In this document: one piece after another, positions 32,696 to 41,054 of the stretch | How positions within the stretch are numbered: position 1 is the first letter of the stretch | Layout of the letters: every line of letters starts with the position of its first letter | NCBI GenBank assembly: GCA_900099715.1 | Contig: FMTG01000022.1 | Location: 1-43,704 of the forward strand | Direction of reading: 5' to 3' | DNA from: Ruminococcaceae bacterium YRB3002 | GTDB lineage: Bacteria > Bacillota > Clostridia > Saccharofermentanales > Saccharofermentanaceae | Length of the DNA stretch: 43,704 nt | Translations under genes and position numbers: made by a program | The notes under the pieces: model-generated | Seen by the model: the letters and a program-made list of their open reading frames with translations, nothing else | Told to the model about the DNA's origin: nothing | The model's database searches: none

Positions 32696-35600
32696 TTACC
32701 CCACAACTAATCTGTTTGTCTTCTTCAAGAATTTTGCTGGAATTGGATTGTCCAATCGCCACGTAATATTCATCGGCCTTTCTCCCTCATGTGAAAGGTA
32801 ATTTGCAGTACCAAGATACGTATATGCTTCGGCTCGATTAGCTATACGATCGTTCTTAAACTCGCGCACAAAAAGAAGAACCCTACTACCACGTTCTTTA
32901 TGATGTATATACCTTTGTGCTGTACTTGACTGTTCAGATGTTGTACTCTGACTCTGCCAATGAAACAGTTGCTCATTGATTGAATAGTCGTTATACATTG
33001 TGGTAGGAGAATACTCCTTATCTGACTTGTTCAAAGTTACAAAAAGAACATCCAACTGCTGTTCCGGTAACCACTTTACACCCTCACGTACAGTAGAAGG
33101 TTTCATGAAGTCTAATGCGACTAATATTTGATCACGAGTATATGTGCAGTGAAGATCAAGAGGACATTCAAATCCTACGTCAACAGGAGCATCAATAAAG
33201 TCAATTCTATCGTACTTGTAGTTCAACAAGTCCATAAGTTCATTCATTAGAACTGGACACTTCCCAAGAGACTGAAGATTCTGATGCACCTCATAATCGT
33301 TCCAATTATCAACTGTCTTATTCCAAACAGTAACATAAAACATCTGGAGCATACGTCGTTCCATAGAAGTAAGATTGCTAACATCTATAAGATTGATTGA
33401 CGGTAATACTTCAATCAAAAATGAAATCCACCTTCTGGAATCAGCTGCAGAAATCTTAGCCATTGCTTTTGTTAATTCGTCTTCCAACGGCTCATCAAAT
33501 TCATCAATAATATCAGCGCGTGCACAGAGTCGTGAGAAAGAGACAAACTTATACAAACTTCTAGGATCTAAATGGTAATAGTTCAGAAAAGAAGCAAGCG
33601 ATAATTCTAACCCGGTATCCTCTGTAAAAGAAGCGATTCGATTTACGAGTCCTGCGGTATTTCCGTAAGAAGCTCTTATGTTATCCAAAATGTATTTGGT
33701 TGCTTTTTTCTCTAACTGAATGTAACAACCTTTGGGAACAGAAATGAAGCCATCTTTAAGTTCACGTGTAACACTTCGCTGAGCATCAGAAAGCAGTGAG
33801 GCAAATTTATCTTCAAAATTGTATTTCTTGTTTGCCTGTCCAATAAAGTCCAGTACCGTAAGACACTCCTTACCATCTGACAAACGCAATCCACGTCCAA
33901 GTTGTTGCAAGAATATAGTCAAGGACTCTGTAGGACGAAGGAATAATACAGTATTTACCTCTGGAATATCTACGCCCTCATTGTAAATATCAACTACAAA
34001 AATAAAACGAACGTCACCAGAAACAAGTTTATCTTTAGCACTACATCTTTCGTCATCTTGAGATTTCCCGGTTAGATACATAGAGGGCACACCATGTTCA
34101 CAGAAGTATCTGCACATAAACTCAGCATGATCAACAGATACACAGAATCCCAGACCTTTAACATCGTCTATATCAGTTACATATTTAAGCAGTGATGTTA
34201 AAACAAGATCAGCTCTTCTCAATGCAGCATAACCACTAAACGTATATATCTTTGAAAGCTCCGACTTATCATAACCTCCTGCAGACCACTTCAAAGTATT
34301 AAGATCAATAGTGTCTGTAACACCAAAGTATTGGAAAGGACAAAGAAGTTTGCGGTCAATAGCTTCAGGCAATCGTATTTCAGCTGCGATACGATTATTG
34401 AAGTACTCCAAAATATTCTTGCCATCCATACGTTCCGGCGTTGCTGTAAGCCCAAGTAGTACCTTTGGTTTATAGTATTCCAACAATTTCTGGTAAGTGG
34501 GAGCTGCAGCATGATGAAATTCATCTACAATTATGAAATCATAGTAATCTGGTGTTGTCTTTGATGTAAATTCCTGACTATTAAATGTCTGGATTGAGAT
34601 AAACAGATTATCAAAGCTTTCTGGTTTATATTTTCCAACAAACATCTCACCAAAATTAGCGTCTTTCAGTACTGCACGGAATGTATAAATGCTCTGCTTT
34701 AGTATTTCTTCACGATGTGCAACAAATAACAATCTACATGGACAATCTTTGTTCTGACGTTTGAACCTTTTATAATCAAAAGCGGAAATAACAGTCTTTC
34801 CTGTACCAGTAGCAGCTACTACAAGATTACGGTTATATCCGCGGACTGTGCGCTCCGCGTCTAGTTTGTCCAGGATTTCCTGTTGATATGAATACGGATT
34901 AATATCCATAGTATAGATTTCAGCGTTATTGCTATCAAAATACTTTTCTGCCTTTAGGGCGCGTGAAAGGCGTTCCCTCTGACCTTCATCGTAGTATTCA
35001 AATTCTTTATCATTCCAATAACTCTCGAAAGTCGCTGCAATCTTTTTAATTGTCTCCGGAAGATCCCTCATCGTAACTTTTGTGTTCCATTCCAAGCCGC
35101 TTGTCAGAGCAGCATTTGAGAGGTTAGAAGAACCTACATAAGCTGTAGTGAATCCTGTATCACGATAGAAGATATACGCTTTCGCATGCAGACGTGTTAC
35201 CTTTGTGTTGTAACTAACCTTAACCATTGTATTGGGAAGACTTCTCAGTTCCTCAATAGCTTTTACATCAGTAGCTCCCATGTAGGAAGTAGTGATTATC
35301 CTCAGGATACCACCATTCTGAGTGAACTCTCGTAACTCATCGATTATCAAGCGCAATCCACTCCATTTAATGAAAGAAACTAGCATATCAATTCTATTAC
35401 ATGAAACTATCTCTTTCTTAAGCTCAGTAAACATTTGAGGCTCATGAATTGCACCTGTAAACAGATTAGATTGTGCAATCGATGTCTCTGGTCGAACCAC
35501 CTTAGAATTGTCATCCAAAGCTAAAACGCTATTTTTGCGATCATATAATGCGAGCAGTTGTTCTGCCCTTTCCGCTACTGATAATTCAGTAATATCTGAT

Positions 35601-35845
35601 TCATTTACATTACTTTGCAAAGTTGAAATAACTTGGTTAATCAATGCCACTTGATCTGAGAGCTCTCCACCTTTATCTTTAAGTATATCAAGACATCTTT
35701 TTACAACTTCAGCAACATATGATGCAAGCACACTAGATGCTTCCGCAGAATCAATTGGCGCTGTTTGACTATACTTATCTGTGGTTGACAATTCTCTGTC
35801 CACACACTCATTTATCACTTGTTCATATAATCCGTTTTTCAGCAT
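32696..35845 (-). CDS. PLD-nuclease / superfamily 2 helicase / DUF3427 fusion protein
   Basis: 1049 residues. The N-terminal helical region (1-130) is followed by a phospholipase-D-type nuclease unit with His220-x-Lys222 in LHAKAYIF and GSSN (238-241). A complete SF2 helicase core follows: AATGTGKT (344-351), DEFH (441-444), TATP (467-470), and QQLGRGLR in the second RecA lobe. The C-terminal part, with WLPEQQLDVLFVTLNKSD and WRLDNPIP, resembles DUF3427. It probably tracks on and cuts nucleic acid. Its ATG shares one base with the HNH gene stop, so the two should be made together. The A+T-rich composition differs from the arginine and EF-G genes. Confidence 0.88.
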   Translation of the reverse strand: MLKNGLYEQVINECVDRELSTTDKYSQTAPIDSAEASSVLASYVAEVVKRCLDILKDKGGELSDQVALINQVISTLQSNVNESDITELSVAERAEQLLALYDRKNSVLALDDNSKVVRPETSIAQSNLFTGAIHEPQMFTELKKEIVSCNRIDMLVSFIKWSGLRLIIDELREFTQNGGILRIITTSYMGATDVKAIEELRSLPNTMVKVSYNTKVTRLHAKAYIFYRDTGFTTAYVGSSNLSNAALTSGLEWNTKVTMRDLPETIKKIAATFESYWNDKEFEYYDEGQRERLSRALKAEKYFDSNNAEIYTMDINPYSYQQEILDKLDAERTVRGYNRNLVVAATGTGKTVISAFDYKRFKRQNKDCPCRLLFVAHREEILKQSIYTFRAVLKDANFGEMFVGKYKPESFDNLFISIQTFNSQEFTSKTTPDYYDFIIVDEFHHAAAPTYQKLLEYYKPKVLLGLTATPERMDGKNILEYFNNRIAAEIRLPEAIDRKLLCPFQYFGVTDTIDLNTLKWSAGGYDKSELSKIYTFSGYAALRRADLVLTSLLKYVTDIDDVKGLGFCVSVDHAEFMCRYFCEHGVPSMYLTGKSQDDERCSAKDKLVSGDVRFIFVVDIYNEGVDIPEVNTVLFLRPTESLTIFLQQLGRGLRLSDGKECLTVLDFIGQANKKYNFEDKFASLLSDAQRSVTRELKDGFISVPKGCYIQLEKKATKYILDNIRASYGNTAGLVNRIASFTEDTGLELSLASFLNYYHLDPRSLYKFVSFSRLCARADIIDEFDEPLEDELTKAMAKISAADSRRWISFLIEVLPSINLIDVSNLTSMERRMLQMFYVTVWNKTVDNWNDYEVHQNLQSLGKCPVLMNELMDLLNYKYDRIDFIDAPVDVGFECPLDLHCTYTRDQILVALDFMKPSTVREGVKWLPEQQLDVLFVTLNKSDKEYSPTTMYNDYSINEQLFHWQSQSTTSEQSSTAQRYIHHKERGSRVLLFVREFKNDRIANRAEAYTYLGTANYLSHEGERPMNITWRLDNPIPAKFLKKTNRLVVG

Positions 35846-36981
35846 TAGATACTCAACCTCTTGTCATACCATTTATCGGTATACACCCACTCACTAAACC
35901 CGCAGTTCTGAGCAGATTTATAAACTGGAAGAATCAGTGTCTCCAGTTCACCTGTAAACTCTCTCAATGACTGTCCCTCTCTGAACAGGCGTCCTCTTAC
36001 ATCCGTGCTGTTGATATGTTCTCTGGCACAGGACTCGAACTCTTTATGAACAGCTTCACAGTCCCAGATCAGCTGATATGAACGATACTCCAATGCAGCG
36101 AGTCGCTTGAAATAGATATCCCATTCCGGCAGGTTATTGCTCTTGGAACTGTTGATGCTCTTAGTGGTGGGGCTCAGATTCCAGAACTCATCATGTGCCA
36201 CATAAGACCATGGGACGAAATGATCAATGGAGATATTTTTATCTGTAATCAATTCGTTGTTGTAGATCTCATTGATCGGGCCAAATGATAGGATCAGCTT
36301 CCAGTATTTCTTGACTTTCTCAAGCTTACGTTCCTCTGGCGGATACAGTTTGTCAGATATGCCAGGAACACTAGGGTTGCGTCGCTGCAGGTATTGGATC
36401 ATGTTGTACTCGATCCATCCCATTATTATCTCGTAGTTCCTGCGAATATAATTAGCCCATTCGTCCTGAACAGTTATCTCCGTTGACAGACTGTTATAGT
36501 TGCCGAAGTAATACATTAACAGTCTCTCCTGATTAATCCGGGTGATGAGATCCTGCGCTTTGACATCCCATGCCTTTCCTTTTAGTTCAGGGAGAAAAGG
36601 TGCTTGCAGTCTGTACGGAACATTGAGTGTCAGCGTCCGCTTGTATTTGAGAAGCTCCTTATCTGTTGACAGACTCAACAGGTCGATTATCGTCTGCTCT
36701 TTCGCGCTGGATTTGAGGCCGGGATTGGTCAGTTTGAGACGATTAACTGCTTTCTCAAGAGTGTCATTCGGGCCAAGATTCAGATGGTATTCCGTTACCA
36801 TATACCAGGCATCTGCGATCATCTTGTCAATGAGTTCTTCGTAGGTGAGTACCGTCCTGTTCTCAGTAAAAACTTTATGTACGATTGCCTTGAACCAGAA
36901 CAGCTTATAACACTCGCTGGTGTTATCAAACAGTCTGGCGAGATAACCGGTGTTAAGTTCTTCTGAGTAAGGCAGCTGCAT
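35845..36981 (-). CDS. HNH endonuclease-domain protein coupled to the helicase
   Basis: 378 residues. The HNH site is near residues 250-285: ISIDHFVPWSY with Asp253-His254, then FWNLSPTT with Asn268, and INSSKSNNLP with the terminal Asn/Lys residues. The 240 residues before it are helical and unrecognised; they may bind DNA or a partner. The gene starts at the ATG at 36981 with GGAG upstream and ends in TAATG with the helicase gene. The strict coupling suggests a two-component nuclease-helicase machine, possibly restriction-like. No methyltransferase gene is in the window. Confidence 0.8.
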   Translation of the reverse strand: MQLPYSEELNTGYLARLFDNTSECYKLFWFKAIVHKVFTENRTVLTYEELIDKMIADAWYMVTEYHLNLGPNDTLEKAVNRLKLTNPGLKSSAKEQTIIDLLSLSTDKELLKYKRTLTLNVPYRLQAPFLPELKGKAWDVKAQDLITRINQERLLMYYFGNYNSLSTEITVQDEWANYIRRNYEIIMGWIEYNMIQYLQRRNPSVPGISDKLYPPEERKLEKVKKYWKLILSFGPINEIYNNELITDKNISIDHFVPWSYVAHDEFWNLSPTTKSINSSKSNNLPEWDIYFKRLAALEYRSYQLIWDCEAVHKEFESCAREHINSTDVRGRLFREGQSLREFTGELETLILPVYKSAQNCGFSEWVYTDKWYDKRLSI

Positions 36982-37096
36982 GGTTATAGAAGATCTCCAT
37001 AGGTGCTCAGATTTAAGTGTATTTTACCACATCTGCTATTTGATTAAGTTGGTTGCACACCATTTCCTTATTATTGCTCACTACCAAGCTTTTCGT

Positions 37097-37561
37097 TTAA
37101 TGAAATCTTGAGAAATCGGTTGCAACATATTTCTCAAATTTGCTCTTACAGTACTCCTTCTTAATACCATCCTGAGGATCTTTACGATTACCGTTAAACC
37201 ATATACTACGTTTTCCTTTATTCTTTCCAGTTTTATTGGTCACACACTCTGCCAGAAATTCTTCAGACGACATTATCCACATAGTGTCTAAACGTTCTGA
37301 ATAAAAAACAAAGTAAAAATTCTCCCTGAGTTCATGTACTATCGCTGCAAATAACGCGGCATCACCATCTGCTACTTCATTGGATCGAGCCTTAATCTGA
37401 ACTTCAATGAATGTTCCGTTATCTCTTTTGATTACACAATCGACGCCATGATCATCAACGAGAGGCATGTATACATCTAGATCTTCCATCAACATTTTGC
37501 CGACGAGATAATATTCCATTCGTTTACCAAAACCTGCTGAATGTTTAAATGAAACTCCCAT
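37097..37561 (-). CDS. PD-(D/E)XK-type nuclease-like protein (DUF4365-like)
   Basis: 154 residues. DDHGVDCVIKRDNGTFIEVQ has the order of a restriction-endonuclease-like core, with Asp41, then Glu53, Gln55 and Lys57 in FIEVQIK, and an upstream helix with Glu16. It may cut DNA or be a related DNA-repair or defence nuclease. The ATG at 37561 has GAGGAG ten bases upstream; a GTG eleven codons earlier is less likely. The gene lies 115 bases upstream of the HNH gene and 38 bases after the lipoprotein gene, all on the same strand. Whether it belongs to the HNH/helicase system is inference. Confidence 0.75.
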   Translation of the reverse strand: MGVSFKHSAGFGKRMEYYLVGKMLMEDLDVYMPLVDDHGVDCVIKRDNGTFIEVQIKARSNEVADGDAALFAAIVHELRENFYFVFYSERLDTMWIMSSEEFLAECVTNKTGKNKGKRSIWFNGNRKDPQDGIKKEYCKSKFEKYVATDFSRFH

Positions 37562-37599
37562 ATGAATATCTCTCCTCAATTCATCATAAATCACAGATA

Positions 37600-38418
37600 T
37601 CAGTTAATGACATATGAGTAACCCGCTGCATTAAAGCATTCCTGAATGAATTCGGTAATCTGACCATCAGCATTCTCTGAAGACATATATGCTGCCGAAC
37701 AGATGAATATCTGATTTCCATTAATACCGACATAATAGAAATAGTTGCATTCAATTGGTTCTATAGACTCATCCAACGCTATGTCGCCATCATCAGAAAA
37801 AAAGTACGCATCCGATACCGGTAAAATGGTTCCTTTGCGCTGAATTAAAGCTGAATCTGAATGACGATAATCGTTATTCTCGGTTTCACTCATCAAATCA
37901 CTATATTGTTCCAGATTCAGTTTTCTGTTCGAATCAAATACTAACCATTCTGAACCAGCTCCGTTAGACAGAGAATCATATATGTTTTTTGCTTCCTGTT
38001 CATTATTGATATCTATTAAGCACGTCACAATCTGATGTGATGCACCAAAAACACTTGTAAAGAATAATGTATGATCTCCATCTAACAATAACCCTATGGA
38101 ACCAAGATCTTTTTTACTGCAAGTTATATTATCAACAAACTGTGCATTAACGAAATGTAAATCTACCGCATCCAAAGCTCTAGTAACAGAATTATATCTT
38201 GTAAAATGATCCTTATCATCAGGATCTAATGAGTTTTGCAATTGTTCATATGCTCCATAGGAATACCCATATGCAGTAAAGTTTGGTGTGTAATTATATT
38301 TTTCATATACTGCAACTAATGAATTCCCACTGTCTGACGTGGAGTCATTATTCCCGGAACATGATACGCAACAAAGAACCAGCATTATTGAAACAATGGA
38401 TAATAAAACTCTTTTCAT
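37600..38418 (-). CDS. Putative lipoprotein
   Basis: 272 residues. The signal peptide is MKRVLLSIVSIMLVLCCVSC, with lipobox CVSC. The mature protein starts with a short Ser/Asn/Asp linker and a globular domain of about 230 residues, rich in Asp, Ser and Tyr, that I do not recognise. The start is the ATG at 38418 with GGGAGGT upstream. It is the first gene of the leftward A+T-rich block and lies 38 bases before the nuclease gene. An exported lipoprotein leading a nuclease set is odd; it may be an independent gene. Confidence 0.75.
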   Translation of the reverse strand: MKRVLLSIVSIMLVLCCVSCSGNNDSTSDSGNSLVAVYEKYNYTPNFTAYGYSYGAYEQLQNSLDPDDKDHFTRYNSVTRALDAVDLHFVNAQFVDNITCSKKDLGSIGLLLDGDHTLFFTSVFGASHQIVTCLIDINNEQEAKNIYDSLSNGAGSEWLVFDSNRKLNLEQYSDLMSETENNDYRHSDSALIQRKGTILPVSDAYFFSDDGDIALDESIEPIECNYFYYVGINGNQIFICSAAYMSSENADGQITEFIQECFNAAGYSYVIN

Positions 38419-38511
38419 ATATACCTCCCATCGCAACAACTGTCTCTACTTAACTATAATAACATGCAAATTGGGGTAATTCATATTCAGCAATACAGCT
38501 TGGGGAAGAGA

Positions 38512-38564
38512 ATGACGATGAAATCGTTTCTTTGATGGATGTTTGAATCGAATGAAATCGTCAT
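38512..38564. repeat. Isolated 53-base hairpin unit, stem ATGACGAT
   Basis: ATGACGAT at the left pairs with ATCGTCAT at the right, and a GAAATCG word occurs in both halves. The design resembles the other hairpin families, but there is only one copy here. A TTGGGGTA word lies just upstream at about 38471. Confidence 0.5.
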
Positions 38565-38608
38565 AGATAATGTAGATTCAGAATAATAAATCTTTAAATG
38601 ATTAGCTT

Positions 38609-38860
38609 TTATAAACTCTCCCCATCGTTTTCGCTCAAAAGCCATTCAGCCGCGTCAATTATCTTTATTCCTTCGTAATGGTACTCCGGTTGATATGTTC
38701 TTGCTATGATCATCTTTGAGTATCCATCTGTGATCTTCAGCAAAGGGGCTACCTCTCTCTCAAAAGTCTTTGGCTCTGTTATGTCGTATGAAACCTGTAT
38801 GTATGTCCTTTGCGCGAAATAATCTTCATAGAAACCATACCTCCAACACAACATTAACAT
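38609..38860 (-). pseudogene. C-terminal remnant of an AAA ATPase with DUF4143 domain
   Basis: About 83 residues. RTYIQVSYDITEPKTFEREV, LLKITDGYSKMIIA and YEGIKIIDAAEWLL match the end of DUF4143-containing ATPases, which are normally about 400 residues. Everything upstream is missing: the frame runs into the hairpin element at 38859-38907. Not expected to make a working protein. Confidence 0.7.
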
Positions 38861-38907
38861 CTCTATTCCCCAAAATTAACTTTTTTGTGTTTTTGGGGAA
38901 TAGAGAT
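38859..38907. repeat. Perfect 17-base-stem hairpin at the break of the ATPase remnant
   Basis: ATCTCTATTCCCCAAAA (38859-38875) is exactly complementary to 38891-38907, around a 15-base T-rich loop. It lies exactly where the ATPase fragment starts, so it probably marks the insertion or deletion that destroyed that gene. Confidence 0.75.
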
Positions 38908-38933
38908 GGTTTGGATGACTGGTTCGCAATCGT

Positions 38934-38966
38934 TTTTGGTGAAAAAGGAACCGTCCCCATTTCACC
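38934..38966. repeat. GGGGACGGTTC element end
   Basis: TTTTTGGTGAAAAAGGAACC followed by GTCCCCATTTCACC. This is the inverted form of the starts of 18718-18845 and 26459-26783. A similar end lies at 40963-40990. No second end in the expected orientation was found nearby, so the element is probably partial. Confidence 0.6.
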
Positions 38967-39046
38967 AGATTGTATTCCCCCGGCATACCCTCGCCCCGCC
39001 TCTCCATGGTATTAATAAGTATTAATCATGTGAGCGAGGTCGTTGT

Positions 39047-40645
39047 ATGCCTATTGTGCAGGCGAAATGTACGAACTGTTCTGCGAACCTGCAGATCGAC
39101 AGCGGTGTGGACGCTGCTGTCTGTCCTTTCTGCGGCACTCCGTACATCGTCGAGAAAGCGATCAACTACTACAACACGACCAACAATATCAATGCCGGCG
39201 TTGTCAATCTGTACGGGACGGTCAACCGCGACTACCAGATACGGGGCGGCGTCCTGGAGAAATACAACGGAGAATCCACCGAGATCGTTATTCCGGCGAG
39301 CGTTACGATTATTGGAGCCGGGGCTTTCGCGGGGTGCATCGGGATCACGAGTGTGTCATTCCCGGAGAGCGTGACTGAGATCGGAGAAGACGCATTTATC
39401 AGCTGCCACAGGCTTCGTTCCCTGACGATACCGGGCAATGTGAAGATCATCGGCAAAGGCAGTTTCAGAGGGTGCAGCGGGTTGACCGAAGTCGTCATCG
39501 GGGACGGGGTTCAGATGATAATGGACGGCGCTTTCCTCATGTGCCAAGCGCTGACGGAGATCACCCTTCCCGCGTCGCTCTCTTATATTGGTTCCAGGGT
39601 GTTCGCTCATTGCAGTGCTCTGCGCTCATGCACGCTGCCGGAGGGCATTACGCACATCGACAGGCTCTTTGAGGGATGCACGCACCTGTCCAGGGTAGTC
39701 GTGCCGGAGTCGCTGCGGAGCGCGGAGCGCAGGACTTTCGAGGGGTGTGTAAGTCTGAAGGAGCTGACCGGAAGCGCCGGCTGGCGGGTGAATAACAGGG
39801 GCGTGCTGGTGTCTTTCGCGCTGGACGGCGCGCGGATGATCAAGGGCATGGAGGACTTCTCGAAATGCATACTGAACAGCATAGCGTCCCGGAGTTCCAC
39901 CACCAAGGTGCTCGTCACGAAAGTACTCCAGGACGACTTCTACTGCTACCCCCTCCACATGCACAACCAGTCGGCGAGATACCCGGCCATGGGCAGATTC
40001 GGTTACGATCCGCGCAAGACCGAGGCTATAAGGACGGAGATGATGAATTTTCTGTACAGGATGGGGATCACCAAGGCGACCGCCAGCGTTCAGGAAGTTC
40101 CCGTCTTCTACCGCGAGGGGAATTACGTCACTCGCGGCGGAATGCAGCCGGCGCTTGTGGTTACGTTCATGTTCGAGGAGGACCGGCTGCGCCGGGAGGC
40201 CGACGCGAGAGCCGAGCAAGAACGGCAGGCGCAGGTAGATGCGGAGAGAGCGGAGAGGTCAAAGAGCGCAGAGTATGAGCGGCAGAGAGGAGTGCAGCAG
40301 GTGCAGGGAGCAGTTTCTAAGAAGAACTATGGTGTTATTCAGTGGACTTGCTCTATACTGTTGTGGATATTGGCGGGGTTTGCATTCTTTCTCTTTCTTT
40401 GTGCGATGTTACCTACTTATGACAAATCAAATTCATCAAACGTTGCTTTTATTGTTTTTCTGTTTCTGACATCCACCATTGTCGGGTTTCAGGCTGCCCT
40501 GGTAAATCCCGATACTTTTGCGGCGATCTCGAAGAAACGGTGGGCGGCTGCTTTTGTGAAAGGACGTTGGGAGATAGTTCTAACTATACCTGTTGCGTGG
40601 ATCGTTATTTTTATAATATGCGCGTCTGCGTCGTTGATAAAGTAG
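39047..40645 (+). CDS. Zinc-ribbon, BspA-type leucine-rich-repeat membrane protein
   Basis: 532 residues. An N-terminal zinc ribbon has Cys8, Cys11, Cys26 and Cys29. About seven BspA-type (LRR_5) repeats of 22-24 residues follow (about 65-250), with patterns such as VTIIGAGAFAGCIGITSVSF. A middle domain and a charged helical, coiled-coil-like stretch (about 380-425) lead to three hydrophobic segments at the C terminus. No signal peptide, so the repeats probably face the cytoplasm, unusual for BspA-like repeats. The ATG at 39047 has a GAGGT upstream. It is flanked by repeats on both sides. Confidence 0.8.
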   Translation: MPIVQAKCTNCSANLQIDSGVDAAVCPFCGTPYIVEKAINYYNTTNNINAGVVNLYGTVNRDYQIRGGVLEKYNGESTEIVIPASVTIIGAGAFAGCIGITSVSFPESVTEIGEDAFISCHRLRSLTIPGNVKIIGKGSFRGCSGLTEVVIGDGVQMIMDGAFLMCQALTEITLPASLSYIGSRVFAHCSALRSCTLPEGITHIDRLFEGCTHLSRVVVPESLRSAERRTFEGCVSLKELTGSAGWRVNNRGVLVSFALDGARMIKGMEDFSKCILNSIASRSSTTKVLVTKVLQDDFYCYPLHMHNQSARYPAMGRFGYDPRKTEAIRTEMMNFLYRMGITKATASVQEVPVFYREGNYVTRGGMQPALVVTFMFEEDRLRREADARAEQERQAQVDAERAERSKSAEYERQRGVQQVQGAVSKKNYGVIQWTCSILLWILAGFAFFLFLCAMLPTYDKSNSSNVAFIVFLFLTSTIVGFQAALVNPDTFAAISKKRWAAAFVKGRWEIVLTIPVAWIVIFIICASASLIK

Positions 40646-40654
40646 TGTTAACTG

Positions 40655-40920
40655 AGTCGGAAAAAGCTCTGTTTTACGTTCAATCCCGACTGAACCTCCG
40701 ACTATGAGTCGGGATATTAGTCGGAAAAAGCTCCGTTTTACATAAAATCCCGACTGAACCCCCGACTATGAGTCGGGATATTAGTCGGAAAAAGCTCCGT
40801 TTTACATAAAATCCCGACTGAACCCCCGACTATGAGTCGGAATATTAGTCGGAAAAAGCTCCGTTTTACGTTAAATCCCGACTGAACCCCCGACTATGAG
40901 TCGGGATATTAGTCGGGATT
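40655..40920. repeat. Four 64-base tandem units with AGTCGG hairpins
   Basis: Units start at 40655, 40719, 40783 and 40847, exactly 64 bases each, and a partial fifth begins at 40911. Each holds ATCCCGACT, CCGACT-ATG-AGTCGG and GATATT, so several alternative hairpins can form within and between units. Units 2 and 3 are nearly identical. It starts 9 bases after the stop of the LRR gene and may act as its 3' structure. Confidence 0.9.
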
Positions 40921-40962
40921 TCGGTCAATATCTTACCAACGTAACCAGCTCCGCAAAAAAAG

Positions 40963-40990
40963 ATGAAAAAGGAACCGTCCCCATTTCACC
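40963..40990. repeat. GGGGACGGTTC element end
   Basis: GATGAAAAAGGAACCGTCCC followed by CATTTCACC, nearly the same as 38934-38966. It lies between the 64-base tandem array and the clostripain-family gene. A TATAAT at 41017-41022 follows and could be the -10 for that gene. Confidence 0.6.
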
Positions 40991-41054
40991 GATTCGTCCC
41001 TTTTTCAGATTTCAGGTATAATACCCTCTATCAAACAAAGGAAAGTGGCAGATC

